Source: Oxalobacteraceae bacterium UBA6704
Lineage (GTDB): Bacteria > Pseudomonadota > Gammaproteobacteria > Burkholderiales > Burkholderiaceae_D
Reading direction: 5' to 3'
Assembly (NCBI GenBank): GCA_002454505.1
Contig: DKJA01000097.1
Span: forward strand, 3,407-67,406
DNA length: 64,000 bases
In this document: piece by piece, positions 36,128-49,296 of the stretch
How the letters are laid out: each line of letters begins with the position of its first letter
Numbering within the stretch: position 1 is the stretch's first letter
The notes under the pieces: model-generated
The model's database searches: none
Seen by the model: the letters and a program-made list of their open reading frames with translations, nothing else
What the model was told of the DNA's origin: nothing
Position numbers and translations under genes: made by a program

Positions 36128-37075
36128 ATGCGCGACCGTCCCGAACTTTCCGTTGATCCGCTCTCCGACGTGCTGTCGCTGCTGCGCGTGCGGGGCGGCA
36201 TGCCGCTGCGCCTGCAGGCCGGCGGCGCCTGGGCGCTGCGCTTTCCCGCCTACGATTACCTGAAATTCATCGTGGTGCTGGAAGGTGGGCTGTGGGTGCA
36301 GGTGGATGGCGATGCGAAGCCGTACCTGCTGGCCGCGGGCGACTGCCTCGTGATGCGCAGCGGCCGGCCGTATGTCACGGCCAGCGATTTGTCCATTCCT
36401 GCAACGGATGGCAACGACCACTTCGCGCACCTGGCGCGCGATGGCGATACGGTGGCATGGGGCGCGCCTGCCACCCTGGTCGCGATCGCCGGCCGCTTCG
36501 ACATCAATCCCGCCCAGCGCGCGTTGCTGGCCAGGCTGGTGCCGCCGGAACTGCACCTGACGGCGGATTCCCCCGCCGCGCCGGCGCTGCACCGTCTGCT
36601 CGAGCTGTTTCGCCACGAGGCGCGGGGGCCCGGCAGCCGGCTGGTGACGGCGAACGTGGCGCAGATGGCGCTGGTGCAGGTGCTGCGCGCGCACGGTGCG
36701 GCGGCGCAGGACGGCTGGCTGGCGGCCCTGGCCGATCCGCAGGTCGGCGCCGCGCTGCAGCGGCTGCACGGCGAGCCGGCGCGGCGCTGGACCGTGCAGG
36801 AACTGGCGGCGGATGTCGGCATGTCCCGCTCCGCACTGGCGCTGCGCTTTCGCCAGCTGGTGGGCCAGGCGCCGCTGCAGTACCTGCTGCAGTGGCGCAT
36901 GCACCTGGCGCAGCACGCGCTGCACCATGAGGAAATTCCCGTGGCGACGCTTGGCTTCCGGCTCGGCTATTCGTCGGAAAGCGCGTTCAGTGCCGCGTTC
37001 CGGCGGTGGAGCGGGCAGTGGCCGGGGCAGTACCGCACGTCGGTGCGTGGCGCCGGCGTCATCGGCATGTCATAA
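36128..37075 (+). CDS. AraC-family regulator with cupin sensor domain
   Basis: 315 aa from MRDRPELSV; two earlier in-frame ATGs (36089, 36107) would add up to 13 residues. The N-terminal AraC_binding/cupin_6-type domain (about 20-190) contains YLKFIVVLEGGLWVQVDG. The C-terminal pair of helix-turn-helices (about 215-305) contains WTVQELAADVGMSRSALALRF and LGFRLGYSSESAFSAAFRRW. Gene order (divergent, 72 bp apart) points to control of the aldo/keto reductase. Confidence 0.88.
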   Translation: MRDRPELSVDPLSDVLSLLRVRGGMPLRLQAGGAWALRFPAYDYLKFIVVLEGGLWVQVDGDAKPYLLAAGDCLVMRSGRPYVTASDLSIPATDGNDHFAHLARDGDTVAWGAPATLVAIAGRFDINPAQRALLARLVPPELHLTADSPAAPALHRLLELFRHEARGPGSRLVTANVAQMALVQVLRAHGAAAQDGWLAALADPQVGAALQRLHGEPARRWTVQELAADVGMSRSALALRFRQLVGQAPLQYLLQWRMHLAQHALHHEEIPVATLGFRLGYSSESAFSAAFRRWSGQWPGQYRTSVRGAGVIGMS

Positions 37076-37147
37076 GCGCCCGGTATAGTGATTCGCGACC
37101 GCCGGCGGCAGCCGGCGCAAACCACGCCACCGGGACCCATCCGCACA

Positions 37148-38065
37148 ATGAACAGCCATCCACAGGAAGTACAGCAGCGCGTCCAGCGCGACATCGCCGA
37201 CAGCTACGACGAGGAACTGGAGCTGGAACTGGACGACCGCGACCTCGATCCCGACACGCTGCTGCCGGCCCATGCGCGCAGCGCGCAGGAAAAGGAAGAC
37301 CGCCGCCTGTACTTCCGCGAGCTGTTCCGGCTGCAGGCGGAACTCGTGAAGCTGCAGGACTGGGTGGTCCACACGGGCCACAAGGTAGTGATCCTGTTCG
37401 AGGGGCGCGACGCGGCCGGCAAGGGCGGCGTCATCAAGCGCATCGTGCAGCGCCTCAATCCGCGCGTGGCCCGCGTGGCGGCACTGCCGGCACCAAGCGA
37501 CCGCGAACGGTCGCAGTGGTACTTCCAGCGCTATGTATGCCACCTGCCGGCGGCCGGCGAGATCGTGCTGTTCGACCGCAGCTGGTACAACCGCGCCGGC
37601 GTCGAACGCGTGATGGGCTTCTGCACGGACGAGCAGTACGAGGAGTTCTTCCAGACCGTGCCGGAATTCGAACGCATGCTGGCCCGCTCCGGCATCCAGC
37701 TGATCAAGTACTGGTTCTCGATCTCGGACGAGGAGCAGAACGCCCGCTTCCTGTCGCGCATCCACGACCCGTTAAAGCAGTGGAAACTGAGCCCGATGGA
37801 CCTGGAGTCGCGCCGCCGCTGGGAGGAGTACACGAAGGCCAAGGAGATCATGCTGGAACGGACCCACATTCCGGAAGCGAAATGGTGGGTCGTGCAGGGT
37901 ATCGACAAGAAAAAGGCACGGCTGAACTGCATCCATCACCTGCTGCAGCAGATGCCGTACGTGGAAGTCGAGCGCACCGAGATCGCGCTGCCGGAACGGG
38001 AGTACCACGAGGATTACGTGCGGCGCCCGGTGCCGCAGGAGATCATCGTGCCTGACGTGTATTGA
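37148..38065 (+). CDS. ppk2: Polyphosphate kinase 2 (PPK2)
   Basis: 305 aa. Residues ~80-95 hold the Walker A FEGRDAAGKGG, followed by the RSQWYFQRYVCHLP segment, Walker B FDRSWYNRAGVERVMGF and the lid region RRRWEEYTKAKEIML. Single-domain PPK2s use polyphosphate to phosphorylate GDP/ADP (class I) and can run in reverse; the single-domain length fits class I. The start is taken where coding similarity begins; an earlier in-frame ATG at 37088 looks non-coding. It is cytoplasmic. Confidence 0.93.
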   Translation: MNSHPQEVQQRVQRDIADSYDEELELELDDRDLDPDTLLPAHARSAQEKEDRRLYFRELFRLQAELVKLQDWVVHTGHKVVILFEGRDAAGKGGVIKRIVQRLNPRVARVAALPAPSDRERSQWYFQRYVCHLPAAGEIVLFDRSWYNRAGVERVMGFCTDEQYEEFFQTVPEFERMLARSGIQLIKYWFSISDEEQNARFLSRIHDPLKQWKLSPMDLESRRRWEEYTKAKEIMLERTHIPEAKWWVVQGIDKKKARLNCIHHLLQQMPYVEVERTEIALPEREYHEDYVRRPVPQEIIVPDVY

Positions 38066-38075
38066 ACGACCGGGG

Positions 38076-38396
38076 TCAGTGCGGCGTCGCCAGCTTCAGG
38101 CCGACGATGCCGCCGGCGATCAGCACGATGCACAGCACGCGCGCGGCATTGGCGGCCTCGCCCAGGAACACGATGCCGGCGATCGCCGTGCCCACGGCGC
38201 CGATGCCCGTCCAGATGGCATAGGCCGTCCCCACCGGCAGCTCCTTCAGCGAATACGACAGCAGCCCGAAGCTGACGGCCATCGCGGCCAGCGTCAGCAC
38301 CGTCGGCAGCGGCTTCGAAAACCCCGCCGTGTATTTGAGGCCGATGGCCCAGCCGATCTCGAACAAGCCGGCGACGAACAGCGCAATCCACACCAT
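38076..38396 (-). CDS. sugE: SMR-family guanidinium exporter (SugE/Gdx)
   Basis: 106 aa with four transmembrane helices. The essential Glu is at position 13 (LFVAGLFEIGWAIGLKYT), and GTAYAIWTGIGAVG in helix 3 is the SugE/Gdx signature that separates guanidinium exporters from EmrE-like drug pumps. The start is at 38396; a long in-frame upstream extension is not coding. It is divergent from a LysR gene; no guanidine riboswitch was recognised in the ~100-bp gap. Confidence 0.88.
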   Translation of the reverse strand: MVWIALFVAGLFEIGWAIGLKYTAGFSKPLPTVLTLAAMAVSFGLLSYSLKELPVGTAYAIWTGIGAVGTAIAGIVFLGEAANAARVLCIVLIAGGIVGLKLATPH

Positions 38397-38498
38397 TGAA
38401 ACTCTCCTGAAACGGGCAGCCGGTCGGCCGCCGATGCCTTGCATGGTATATTCGCCGGCCTGATTGAAAAAGTCGGGACCTTTCAGATGAATTGACAG

Positions 38499-39389
38499 AT
38501 GGCCTTCGATCTCGACAATATCCGTACCCTGCTCTGCGTCGTGGACGAAGGCTCGTTCTCGGCCGCGGCCCGCAAGTTGCGCCGCGTGCCGTCGGCGGTC
38601 AGCATGGCCATCGCCAACCTCGAGGCCGAGCTGGGCCTGGCGCTGTTCGACCGCAGCGGCCGCGAACCCAAGCCGACACCTGCGGCGCTGGCCCTGCTGC
38701 CGCAGGCGCGGCAACTGGCCACCCAGGTGCAGAAGCTGAACCTGCACGCGCTGTCGCTCACCGAGGGGTTGGAGACGTCGCTCGCGCTGGCCGTCGTGCC
38801 CGAACTGCTGGCCACCGCGCCGTGGACGGCGGCGCTGGCCGTGCTGTCCGCCGAATTCCCGCTGCTGCAGATCGAAGTGCTGGCTGCCTCGCAGGCCGAT
38901 GCGCTGGCGATGGTGGACAGCGGCCGCGTGCAGCTGGCCATCGTGTTCGAGCGTTACGGCATCTGCGCGCAGGAGAATTTCAGGGAGATCGGCCGCGAGA
39001 CCTTCGTGGCGGTGGTGGCGCCGGATCATCCGATGCTGTCCGGGACTGCGGCAAGCGGCATCCACGATGCGCAGCTGCTGGCGCACCGGCAGGTCGTCGT
39101 GGCGGGCCGCGATTCGGACCAGGTGGACAAGCGCGTCGCGATGGCCGAGCTGCAGTGGCGCACCGACAATCCCGTGGCCGCGCTGCTGCTGGTGGAAGCG
39201 GGCCTGGGTTGGGGCTGGCTGCCGGCCGGCTTCGTGCGCGACTCGCTGGCGGCGGGCCGCACCGTGCAGGTGCCGGCGGAGAACTTCACCAATGTCGTCA
39301 ACCTGTTTGCCGATGTCGTGTGGGGCAACCGGCAGCCCACCGGACTGGCCGCCCGGCGGTTCGTCGAGGTGCTGACGGTCAGCCGTTAG
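38499..39389 (+). CDS. LysR-family transcriptional regulator
   Basis: 296 aa. The N-terminal helix-turn-helix reads AAARKLRRVPSAVSMAIANLE after MAFDLDNIRTLLCVVDEGSFS; the effector domain follows (about 90-290). It is divergent from the guanidinium exporter with a 102-bp spacer, so exporter control is possible. It is convergent with the royal-jelly/VOC fusion gene. Confidence 0.88.
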   Translation: MAFDLDNIRTLLCVVDEGSFSAAARKLRRVPSAVSMAIANLEAELGLALFDRSGREPKPTPAALALLPQARQLATQVQKLNLHALSLTEGLETSLALAVVPELLATAPWTAALAVLSAEFPLLQIEVLAASQADALAMVDSGRVQLAIVFERYGICAQENFREIGRETFVAVVAPDHPMLSGTAASGIHDAQLLAHRQVVVAGRDSDQVDKRVAMAELQWRTDNPVAALLLVEAGLGWGWLPAGFVRDSLAAGRTVQVPAENFTNVVNLFADVVWGNRQPTGLAARRFVEVLTVSR

Positions 39390-39396
39390 CGACGTA

Positions 39397-41010
39397 CTAC
39401 GGCTGCGGAAACCAGCGGGTTGCGCGCGTGCCCGCATCGTAGCGGATCGGCGTTTGAAAACTTTCAAACTCGATCAGCAGGCCCCACGGCGTGCGGCCGA
39501 AGCGGCCGCGGTTGCCCTCGCCTGCCTCCTGGCCGGACAGGTCGTACGGTCCGTGCAACAGCGTGCCGTCGGCTGCCGCGAAACGCTCCGTCACCGCATC
39601 GATATCGTCCACGGTGAAGCTGACGTGGCTGATGCCCAGATCGGCAATGCCCTGCCCCGGCGCGCCGTGCGGCCGGTCGATCTCGAAGATCTCCAGGTTC
39701 GGGCCATTGTGCACCCTCAGCATCGTGACGGCGACGATCGCCGTGCCTGCCGCCAGGCCGTTCTGCGCGCCGACAGTGGCCGCATCGAGCGGTTTCTCTC
39801 CCTTGCGCACCAGTGAAAACAGCGGCTCGGCACCGAAGGCGTCGACGAAGAAGCGCACCGCGGTAGCGTGATCGGGCACCGTGATGCCGACGTGTTCGAT
39901 GCCGCGCGCCAGATCGGCCTGCGTGCCGGCCGGCCTGGTGACGATGGCGTCGCCAAGCGGAATGCCGTCAATGGTGGCGGGCAGCGGCAGGGAAAACACC
40001 AGGAACGGCGGTGCGAGCTGATTCACACCGCGATTGTGTTCGGCCATGCGTTCGCTCTGCGTCGCCGGCACGAACAGCTGGCGCTCGCGCGTGATGAACA
40101 GCGCATCCGGATTGACCAGCCGGTCATCGGCCACGAGCACGGCGCGCTGGCCGGACGGTGCCAGCACCTCGATGCGGCGCTGCTCCACATCCGCCAGATA
40201 CAGATTGCCCAGCGTGTCCATTGCCGAGCCGTTCAGCGTGGGGATGGCGGCGACATCGACGATGGTTGCGGCGATCGCTTCGTCGCTGACGGCCGGGTCG
40301 CACAGCAGTGCCGTGGCGATGCGGCGGAACGGGCCGGTGGGCGTGCCGACATACAGCCACTGGCCATCGGGCGAGACCTCGATGAAGTCGGCGGCCACGT
40401 GCGGGCGCTTGCCCTGCTCGTCTTCCAGCACGCGCCCGCCGGCGCCGCGCAGTGGCCGGTCGGCCGATGGCTGCAGCAGCGGATGGCCGGCCAGGCGGCG
40501 CAAGGTCTGCCCGGTCGCCAGGTCGTGCACGACAATGGCGCCAAGGCCCGACTCGGTCAGATAAACGCGGTGGCCATGGATACGTAGATCGTTCAGCTGC
40601 GCGCCGTCGGGCAGGATGGTGGCATCGAAGCGCAGTGCGCGCAGCAGCGCGCCGGTGCGCGTATCGAACTGCAGCACTTTCTGCGCGCCGGGCAGCGTGG
40701 TCTGGCGGTCCGGCGCACCCTGGTCGACCACCCACAGCGTATCGTCGCCGAAGACATGCAGGGCATTGACCTGCACGAACGCGTTTTCGATGGCCTGTCC
40801 CGCCGACCACGCGTTCCACGCGCCGCCGGGGAACGGCGTCAGCGCGCCATCGGCCGCCACGCGCACGACGGACGGCGTTCCGTCCATGCCGGGCCAGCGG
40901 GGCAGGCCCAGGAACATGGTGCCGTCCGCCGTCAGGGCCACGGCATTGCACAGGAACTGGGGCGAACTGGCCGCGACGGTGAGCATGGGGTTTTGGTGTA
41001 CGGTGGTCAT
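39397..41010 (-). CDS. Fusion of a major-royal-jelly/Yellow-type beta-propeller and a VOC (glyoxalase-fold) domain
   Basis: 537 aa. Residues ~1-355 resemble MRJP/Yellow propellers: WSAGQAIENAFVQVNALH, LWVVDQGAPD, VYLTESGLGAIVVHDL and MDTLGNLYLADV. From about 368, IEHVGITVPDHATAVRFF opens a vicinal-oxygen-chelate domain with a second half GISHVSFTVDDIDAVTERF and a closing Glu (LLIEFESF); His and Glu ligands are in place. No signal peptide is apparent. The start is chosen at 41010 because AAAGG precedes it. The pairing suggests a lactonase-like propeller joined to a metal-dependent lyase/isomerase/dioxygenase; the substrate is unknown. Confidence 0.82.
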   Translation of the reverse strand: MTTVHQNPMLTVAASSPQFLCNAVALTADGTMFLGLPRWPGMDGTPSVVRVAADGALTPFPGGAWNAWSAGQAIENAFVQVNALHVFGDDTLWVVDQGAPDRQTTLPGAQKVLQFDTRTGALLRALRFDATILPDGAQLNDLRIHGHRVYLTESGLGAIVVHDLATGQTLRRLAGHPLLQPSADRPLRGAGGRVLEDEQGKRPHVAADFIEVSPDGQWLYVGTPTGPFRRIATALLCDPAVSDEAIAATIVDVAAIPTLNGSAMDTLGNLYLADVEQRRIEVLAPSGQRAVLVADDRLVNPDALFITRERQLFVPATQSERMAEHNRGVNQLAPPFLVFSLPLPATIDGIPLGDAIVTRPAGTQADLARGIEHVGITVPDHATAVRFFVDAFGAEPLFSLVRKGEKPLDAATVGAQNGLAAGTAIVAVTMLRVHNGPNLEIFEIDRPHGAPGQGIADLGISHVSFTVDDIDAVTERFAAADGTLLHGPYDLSGQEAGEGNRGRFGRTPWGLLIEFESFQTPIRYDAGTRATRWFPQP

Positions 41011-41114
41011 GGCGCCTTTCATCGTAAGCTGGTTGCGAACGAACGATGTTATTTCATTTGTGTAGTAATGCGGCGCCGCCTTGGTTTCACAGTCCACGCC
41101 CCCACATACGACCG

Positions 41115-45509
<4,395 letters not shown>

Positions 45510-45515
45510 CGCGCT

Positions 45516-45926
45516 TCATTTCTCTTCTTCGGCGGCCCGCTGGTCGAACGCCGCCTGCGCCTGCAGCACGGCCGGCGCGTACTGCACGGTCCAGCCATAC
45601 ACGGCGCGGAACGGCTCTTCCAGGGTGCGCCCCAACGGGGTCACGCTGTATTCCACCGCCACCTGCGATGACGGGATGACCCGCCGCGCCAGGATGCCGC
45701 TGCGTTCCAGGCGCCGCAGGCTTTGCGTCAGCGCCTTCTGCGTGATGCCGTCCAGGCAGCGCCGCAGTTCGTTGAAGCGCAGCGGTTTCGCACACAGCGC
45801 CGCCAGGATCAGGATCGACCATTTGTCGGTGATCTGGTCCAGCAGCAGCCGGTCGGGTTTTTCGTCGCCGTCAATCTCCACGGCGGCTTCCATTGGCGAC
45901 GCTGCCTCCGGACTATTCTTGCGCAT
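45516..45926 (-). CDS. HxlR-family transcriptional regulator
   Basis: 136 aa from MRKNSPEA, with GGAGG upstream. The HxlR winged helix spans about residues 25-115: DKWSILILAALCAKPLRFNELRRCL, ITQKALTQSLRRLERSGI and VEYSVTPLGRTL. Such regulators often control the adjacent divergent gene, here the SnoaL-like protein, and bind a palindrome in the shared promoter; a candidate is at 45977-45993. Confidence 0.88.
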   Translation of the reverse strand: MRKNSPEAASPMEAAVEIDGDEKPDRLLLDQITDKWSILILAALCAKPLRFNELRRCLDGITQKALTQSLRRLERSGILARRVIPSSQVAVEYSVTPLGRTLEEPFRAVYGWTVQYAPAVLQAQAAFDQRAAEEEK

Positions 45927-45976
45927 GCGGTTTCCTCCGATATACCTGATTGCTTTTAAGTGCCTGATTGACACCA

Positions 45977-45993
45977 AGTATACAGCGGATACT
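45977..45993. promoter_or_regulatory. Candidate HxlR operator
   Basis: AGTAT-N7-ATACT inverted repeat in the 97-bp divergent promoter between the HxlR gene and the SnoaL-like gene. Confidence 0.4.
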
Positions 45994-46023
45994 ATGTGGC
46001 TTCCCGATAAATAAGGAGTTCCC

Positions 46024-46485
46024 ATGTCTTTCATTGAATCTGCATCGATCGCCGACCAGTTTGCCGTCATCGATACCCTTTACCGTTTTGCTGCGGGCAT
46101 CGACCGGCGCGACGGCGCCTTGCTGGCTTCGTCCTTTACCGCCGATGCGGTCTCGGACTTCCGCCCTGCCGCCACGCGGGCCGGTTTCGAATATCCGGTG
46201 CTGTCAGGCCGCGACAACATCGTTGCCACGCTGGCCGCCGCGCTGCTGCCGCTGGACACCACGCATTCGGTGAGCAATCCGCGCGCGACGATCGATGGCG
46301 ACAAGGCCCGCCTCGACGCACTCGTCGAGGCGCAGCACGTGCCGCGCAGCGATCCGACGCGCCATTACCTGATGAAGAACCGCTACGACGTGGAACTGGT
46401 GCGCCAGGACGGCACGTGGCTGATCCAGCGTGTGACTGTCGATAATGTGTGGCGGTCGGGCGATCCGGCCGTGCTGGGCGTCTAG
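46024..46485 (+). CDS. SnoaL-like / NTF2-fold protein
   Basis: 153 aa. The opening ADQFAVIDTLYRFAAGIDRRD and later HSVSNPRATIDGDKARLDALVEA and HYLMKNRYDVELVRQDGTWLI follow the cone-shaped NTF2 fold of SnoaL_4-type proteins, which include small dehydratases, isomerases and ring hydroxylase small subunits. The reaction is unknown. AAGGAG sits in front of the ATG. The divergent HxlR protein probably regulates it. Confidence 0.8.
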   Translation: MSFIESASIADQFAVIDTLYRFAAGIDRRDGALLASSFTADAVSDFRPAATRAGFEYPVLSGRDNIVATLAAALLPLDTTHSVSNPRATIDGDKARLDALVEAQHVPRSDPTRHYLMKNRYDVELVRQDGTWLIQRVTVDNVWRSGDPAVLGV

Positions 46486-46557
46486 GCGCCGAAGCCCGCA
46501 TGGGGGCGGGAGGAGCGGCTGCTACAATCGTCTTCCCTCCATGACCCCTGCGCATCG

Positions 46558-47469
46558 ATGTCCCGCCCCAATTACAACGACCTGATTGCCTTCGTCACCG
46601 TCGCCCGGGAGGGCAGTTTCACGCGCGCCGCGGCGCAGCTGGGCGTCTCCCAGTCCGCGCTGAGCCATACGGTGCGCGCGCTGGAGACGCGGCTCGACAT
46701 CCGCCTGCTGACGCGCACCACGCGCAGCGTGTCGCTGACCGAGGCGGGCGAGCGCCTGATGGCCACGGTGGCGCCCCGCTTCGACGAGATCGAGACGGAG
46801 ATCGCGGCGCTCAGCGAACTGCGCTCGCGGCCGGCCGGCACAGTGCGCATCACCACGGCGGAACATGCGGCGATCACCGTGCTGTGGCCGAAACTGACGC
46901 CGATGCTGCCGGTCTATCCCGACGTGAAAGTGGAGATCATGGTGGACTACGGTCTCACCGATATCGTCGCCGACCGTTTCGACCTGGGCGTGCGGCTGGG
47001 CGACTCGGTGGCCAAGGACATGATCGCGGTGCGCGTCGGCCCCGACCTGCGGATGGCCGTGGTGGGCGCGCCGGGCTATTTCGAGCGCCATCCGGTGCCG
47101 CAAACGCCGCAGGACCTGGTCGAACACGACTGCATCAACCTGCGCCTGCCCACCTACGGCGGGCTGTATGCGTGGGAGTTCGAGAAGGATGGCCAGTCGG
47201 TCAATGTGCGCGTGCAGGGCCAGCTGACCTTCAACAGCAGCACGCCGCGGCGGCGCGCCGCGCTGGCCGGCTTCGGCCTGGCATACCTGCCCGAGGACAT
47301 GGTGCTCGACGACGTCGTCCAGGGCCGGCTGGTGCGCGTGCTGGACGACTGGTGCGAGACCTTCCCCGGCTATCACGTTTATTATCCGAGCCGGCGCCAG
47401 GCGTCGCCGGCATTGAAACTGGTGATCGACGCGCTGCGCTACAGTCCCGGCGACGGCAGCGCGCCGTAA
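46558..47469 (+). CDS. LysR-family transcriptional regulator
   Basis: 303 aa. N-terminal HTH TRAAAQLGVSQSALSHTVRALE; the CrgA-type effector domain includes GTVRITTAEHAAITVLWPKL and DRFDLGVRLGD. It is convergent with an aldo/keto reductase gene and this regulator class frequently controls such oxidoreductases together with neighbouring cupins. Confidence 0.88.
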   Translation: MSRPNYNDLIAFVTVAREGSFTRAAAQLGVSQSALSHTVRALETRLDIRLLTRTTRSVSLTEAGERLMATVAPRFDEIETEIAALSELRSRPAGTVRITTAEHAAITVLWPKLTPMLPVYPDVKVEIMVDYGLTDIVADRFDLGVRLGDSVAKDMIAVRVGPDLRMAVVGAPGYFERHPVPQTPQDLVEHDCINLRLPTYGGLYAWEFEKDGQSVNVRVQGQLTFNSSTPRRRAALAGFGLAYLPEDMVLDDVVQGRLVRVLDDWCETFPGYHVYYPSRRQASPALKLVIDALRYSPGDGSAP

Positions 47470-47489
47470 CCGCTGCGCCGTTATTCGCC

Positions 47490-48473
47490 TTAGCGGCCGA
47501 CCAGCTTTTCGCGGTCGGGCGAATAACGGCCGCCCTGCACCGTCACCTGCGCCAGCGCCGCCTCGATGGCCGCCAGGTCCTGCGCCGACAGCACCAGGCT
47601 GGCGCCGCCGATGTTTTCCTCGAGCCGCTGCAGCTTCGTGGTGCCGGGAATCGGCACGATCCACGGCCGCTGCGCCAGCAGCCAGGCCAGCGCCACCTGG
47701 GCCGGCGTCGCCCCGATGCCGGCGGCGATGCGGCCCAGCAGGTCGACCAGCGCGTGGTTCGCTGCGCGGGCGTCCGCCGTAAAACGCGGCACGGTGTTGC
47801 GGAAGTCGGTGCTGTCGAACTGCGTCGATGCACTGATCGCCCCCGTCAGAAAACCCTTGCCCAGAGGGCTGAACGGCACGAAGCCGATGCCCAGTTCTTC
47901 CAGCAGCGGCAGGATCGCCTGTTCCGGCTCGCGCCACCACAGCGAATATTCGCTTTGCAGCGCGGCGACTGGCTGCACCGCATGCGCGCGCCTGATCGAC
48001 GCCACGCCCGCTTCGGACAGGCCGAAATGCTTCACTTTGCCTTCGGCGATCAGGTCGCGCACCGTGCCGGCCACATCCTCGATGGGCACGGCCGGGTCCA
48101 CGCGGTGCTGGTAAAACAGGTCGATGCGGTCCGTACCCAGGCGGGTCAGTGCCGCCTCGGCCACCGCGCGGATGCGTTCCGGCCGGCTGTCCAGGCCCAG
48201 GTTCGTGTCGCCGTCGCGGAAGCCGAACTTGGTGGCGATCACCACCTGGTCGCGCAGCGGCGCCAGCGCCGCGCCGACGACTTCCTCGTTGATGAACGGG
48301 CCGTAGGCTTCGGCCGTATCGAAAAAGGTGACGCCCCGCTCGAAGGCCGTGCGGATCAGCCGGATCGCCGCCTGGCGATCGGTGGCCGGGCCATAGCCAT
48401 AGCTCAGGCCCATGCAGCCCAGGCCCAGTGCCGAGACTTCCAGGCCGCTGCGACCCAATAGACGTTTCAACAT
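47490..48473 (-). CDS. Aldo/keto reductase
   Basis: 327 aa beginning LGRSGLEVSALGLGCMGL within the first 22 residues. Catalytic tetrad: Asp/Tyr in FDTAEAYG (about residues 52-57), Lys in VIATKFG (about 82), His in FYQHRVDP (about 123); IPGTTKLQRLEENIGGA supplies the NADPH 2'-phosphate site. It is related to the AKR at 35027 but not near-identical. The cupin gene lies 34 bp upstream on the same strand, so the two form an operon. Confidence 0.9.
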   Translation of the reverse strand: MLKRLLGRSGLEVSALGLGCMGLSYGYGPATDRQAAIRLIRTAFERGVTFFDTAEAYGPFINEEVVGAALAPLRDQVVIATKFGFRDGDTNLGLDSRPERIRAVAEAALTRLGTDRIDLFYQHRVDPAVPIEDVAGTVRDLIAEGKVKHFGLSEAGVASIRRAHAVQPVAALQSEYSLWWREPEQAILPLLEELGIGFVPFSPLGKGFLTGAISASTQFDSTDFRNTVPRFTADARAANHALVDLLGRIAAGIGATPAQVALAWLLAQRPWIVPIPGTTKLQRLEENIGGASLVLSAQDLAAIEAALAQVTVQGGRYSPDREKLVGR

Positions 48474-48507
48474 GCTGTACTCCTTGTGTTCCGTGGCAAT
48501 GCGGACG

Positions 48508-48912
48508 TCAGCGCGGACCGGCCAGGTACTGTTCGTCGGTGACCTTGTCCAGCCACTCGACCGCCTTGCCGTCGAGCGCTTCCTGGATGGCGATGTGGGT
48601 CATCGATGTGGTCGGTGTCGCGCCGTGCCAGTGTTTATGGCCGGGCGGGCACCAGATCACGTCGCCGGCGCGGATCTCGACGATCGCCTCGCCTTCGCAT
48701 TGCGTCCAGCCGCAACCGGCGGTGACGACGAGGGTCTGCCCCAGCGGGTGCGTGTGCCAGGCCGAGCGCGCGCCCGGCTCGAAGGTGACGCTGGCCACCG
48801 ATGTGCGGGCCGGGGGTGGCGGCGAGTTCATCGGATCGATGCGGACGGTGCCGGTAAAAAATTCGGCCGGCCCCCTGGTAGATGGCTGCGAACCTGCGCG
48901 TTTGAGTTCCAT
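48508..48912 (-). CDS. Cupin-domain protein
   Basis: 134 aa. Cupin motif 1 WHTHPLGQTLVVTAG (about residues 52-66) and motif 2 GHKHWHG (about 92-98) give His ligands for a metal. The family includes small quercetinase-like and carboxymuconolactone-associated cupins. It is co-directional with the aldo/keto reductase 34 bp downstream, suggesting joint action on a carbonyl substrate. Confidence 0.83.
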   Translation of the reverse strand: MELKRAGSQPSTRGPAEFFTGTVRIDPMNSPPPPARTSVASVTFEPGARSAWHTHPLGQTLVVTAGCGWTQCEGEAIVEIRAGDVIWCPPGHKHWHGATPTTSMTHIAIQEALDGKAVEWLDKVTDEQYLAGPR

Positions 48913-49296
48913 GTCTGCTCCGTTTCAGTTGGTGAGGTCATGGTACGGAGCACGGCCGCAGCGATCAACCGCCTGGGGCGGCATGGTGTCATGAGTGTTT
49001 CTCATCAATCGGGCGGCACCCCGCCGCCTCGCCATGCAGCAGAAAGTCGGCGCCCAGGATGAAGCGGGCAAACGACCCGGTGACACGTAGGATTCGGTGA
49101 AACGCGGTTCGCGTCATAGATCTATTTTGCAACTAACCCATATATAAAAAACTACCCGACCTCCCCCGCCGCGTACTCCGGAAACTTTACGTCTTTAACC
49201 AAAGGGGTCGGTCCTGCTCGCCAATCCAGCAGGCTAGCCAGAACAGTGCTCCGGTTAGTTGCGCAAATCGGCAAGGCAAATGCTAAGATACACACC
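48913..49296. other. Intergenic region before the replication module; contains an inverted repeat
   Basis: No convincing gene in 384 bp; a 42-codon minus-strand frame (48989-49117) lacks a ribosome-binding site. The segment is more AT-rich than its surroundings (49120-49190). TTTGCAACTAACC (49127-49138 region) and GGTTAGTTGCGCAAA (49253-49267) are inverted copies about 115 bp apart, bracketing the promoter side of the recombinase gene. They could be recombinase arm sites or an operator pair. Confidence 0.4.

Noticed and set aside
38397..38498. Guanidine riboswitch before the guanidinium exporter
   Set aside because: No paired ACGR-loop hairpins or ykkC-type conserved blocks were seen; a divergent LysR gene offers an alternative control.
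48989..49117. 42-codon minus-strand frame before the recombinase
   Set aside because: No ribosome-binding site and no recognisable motif.
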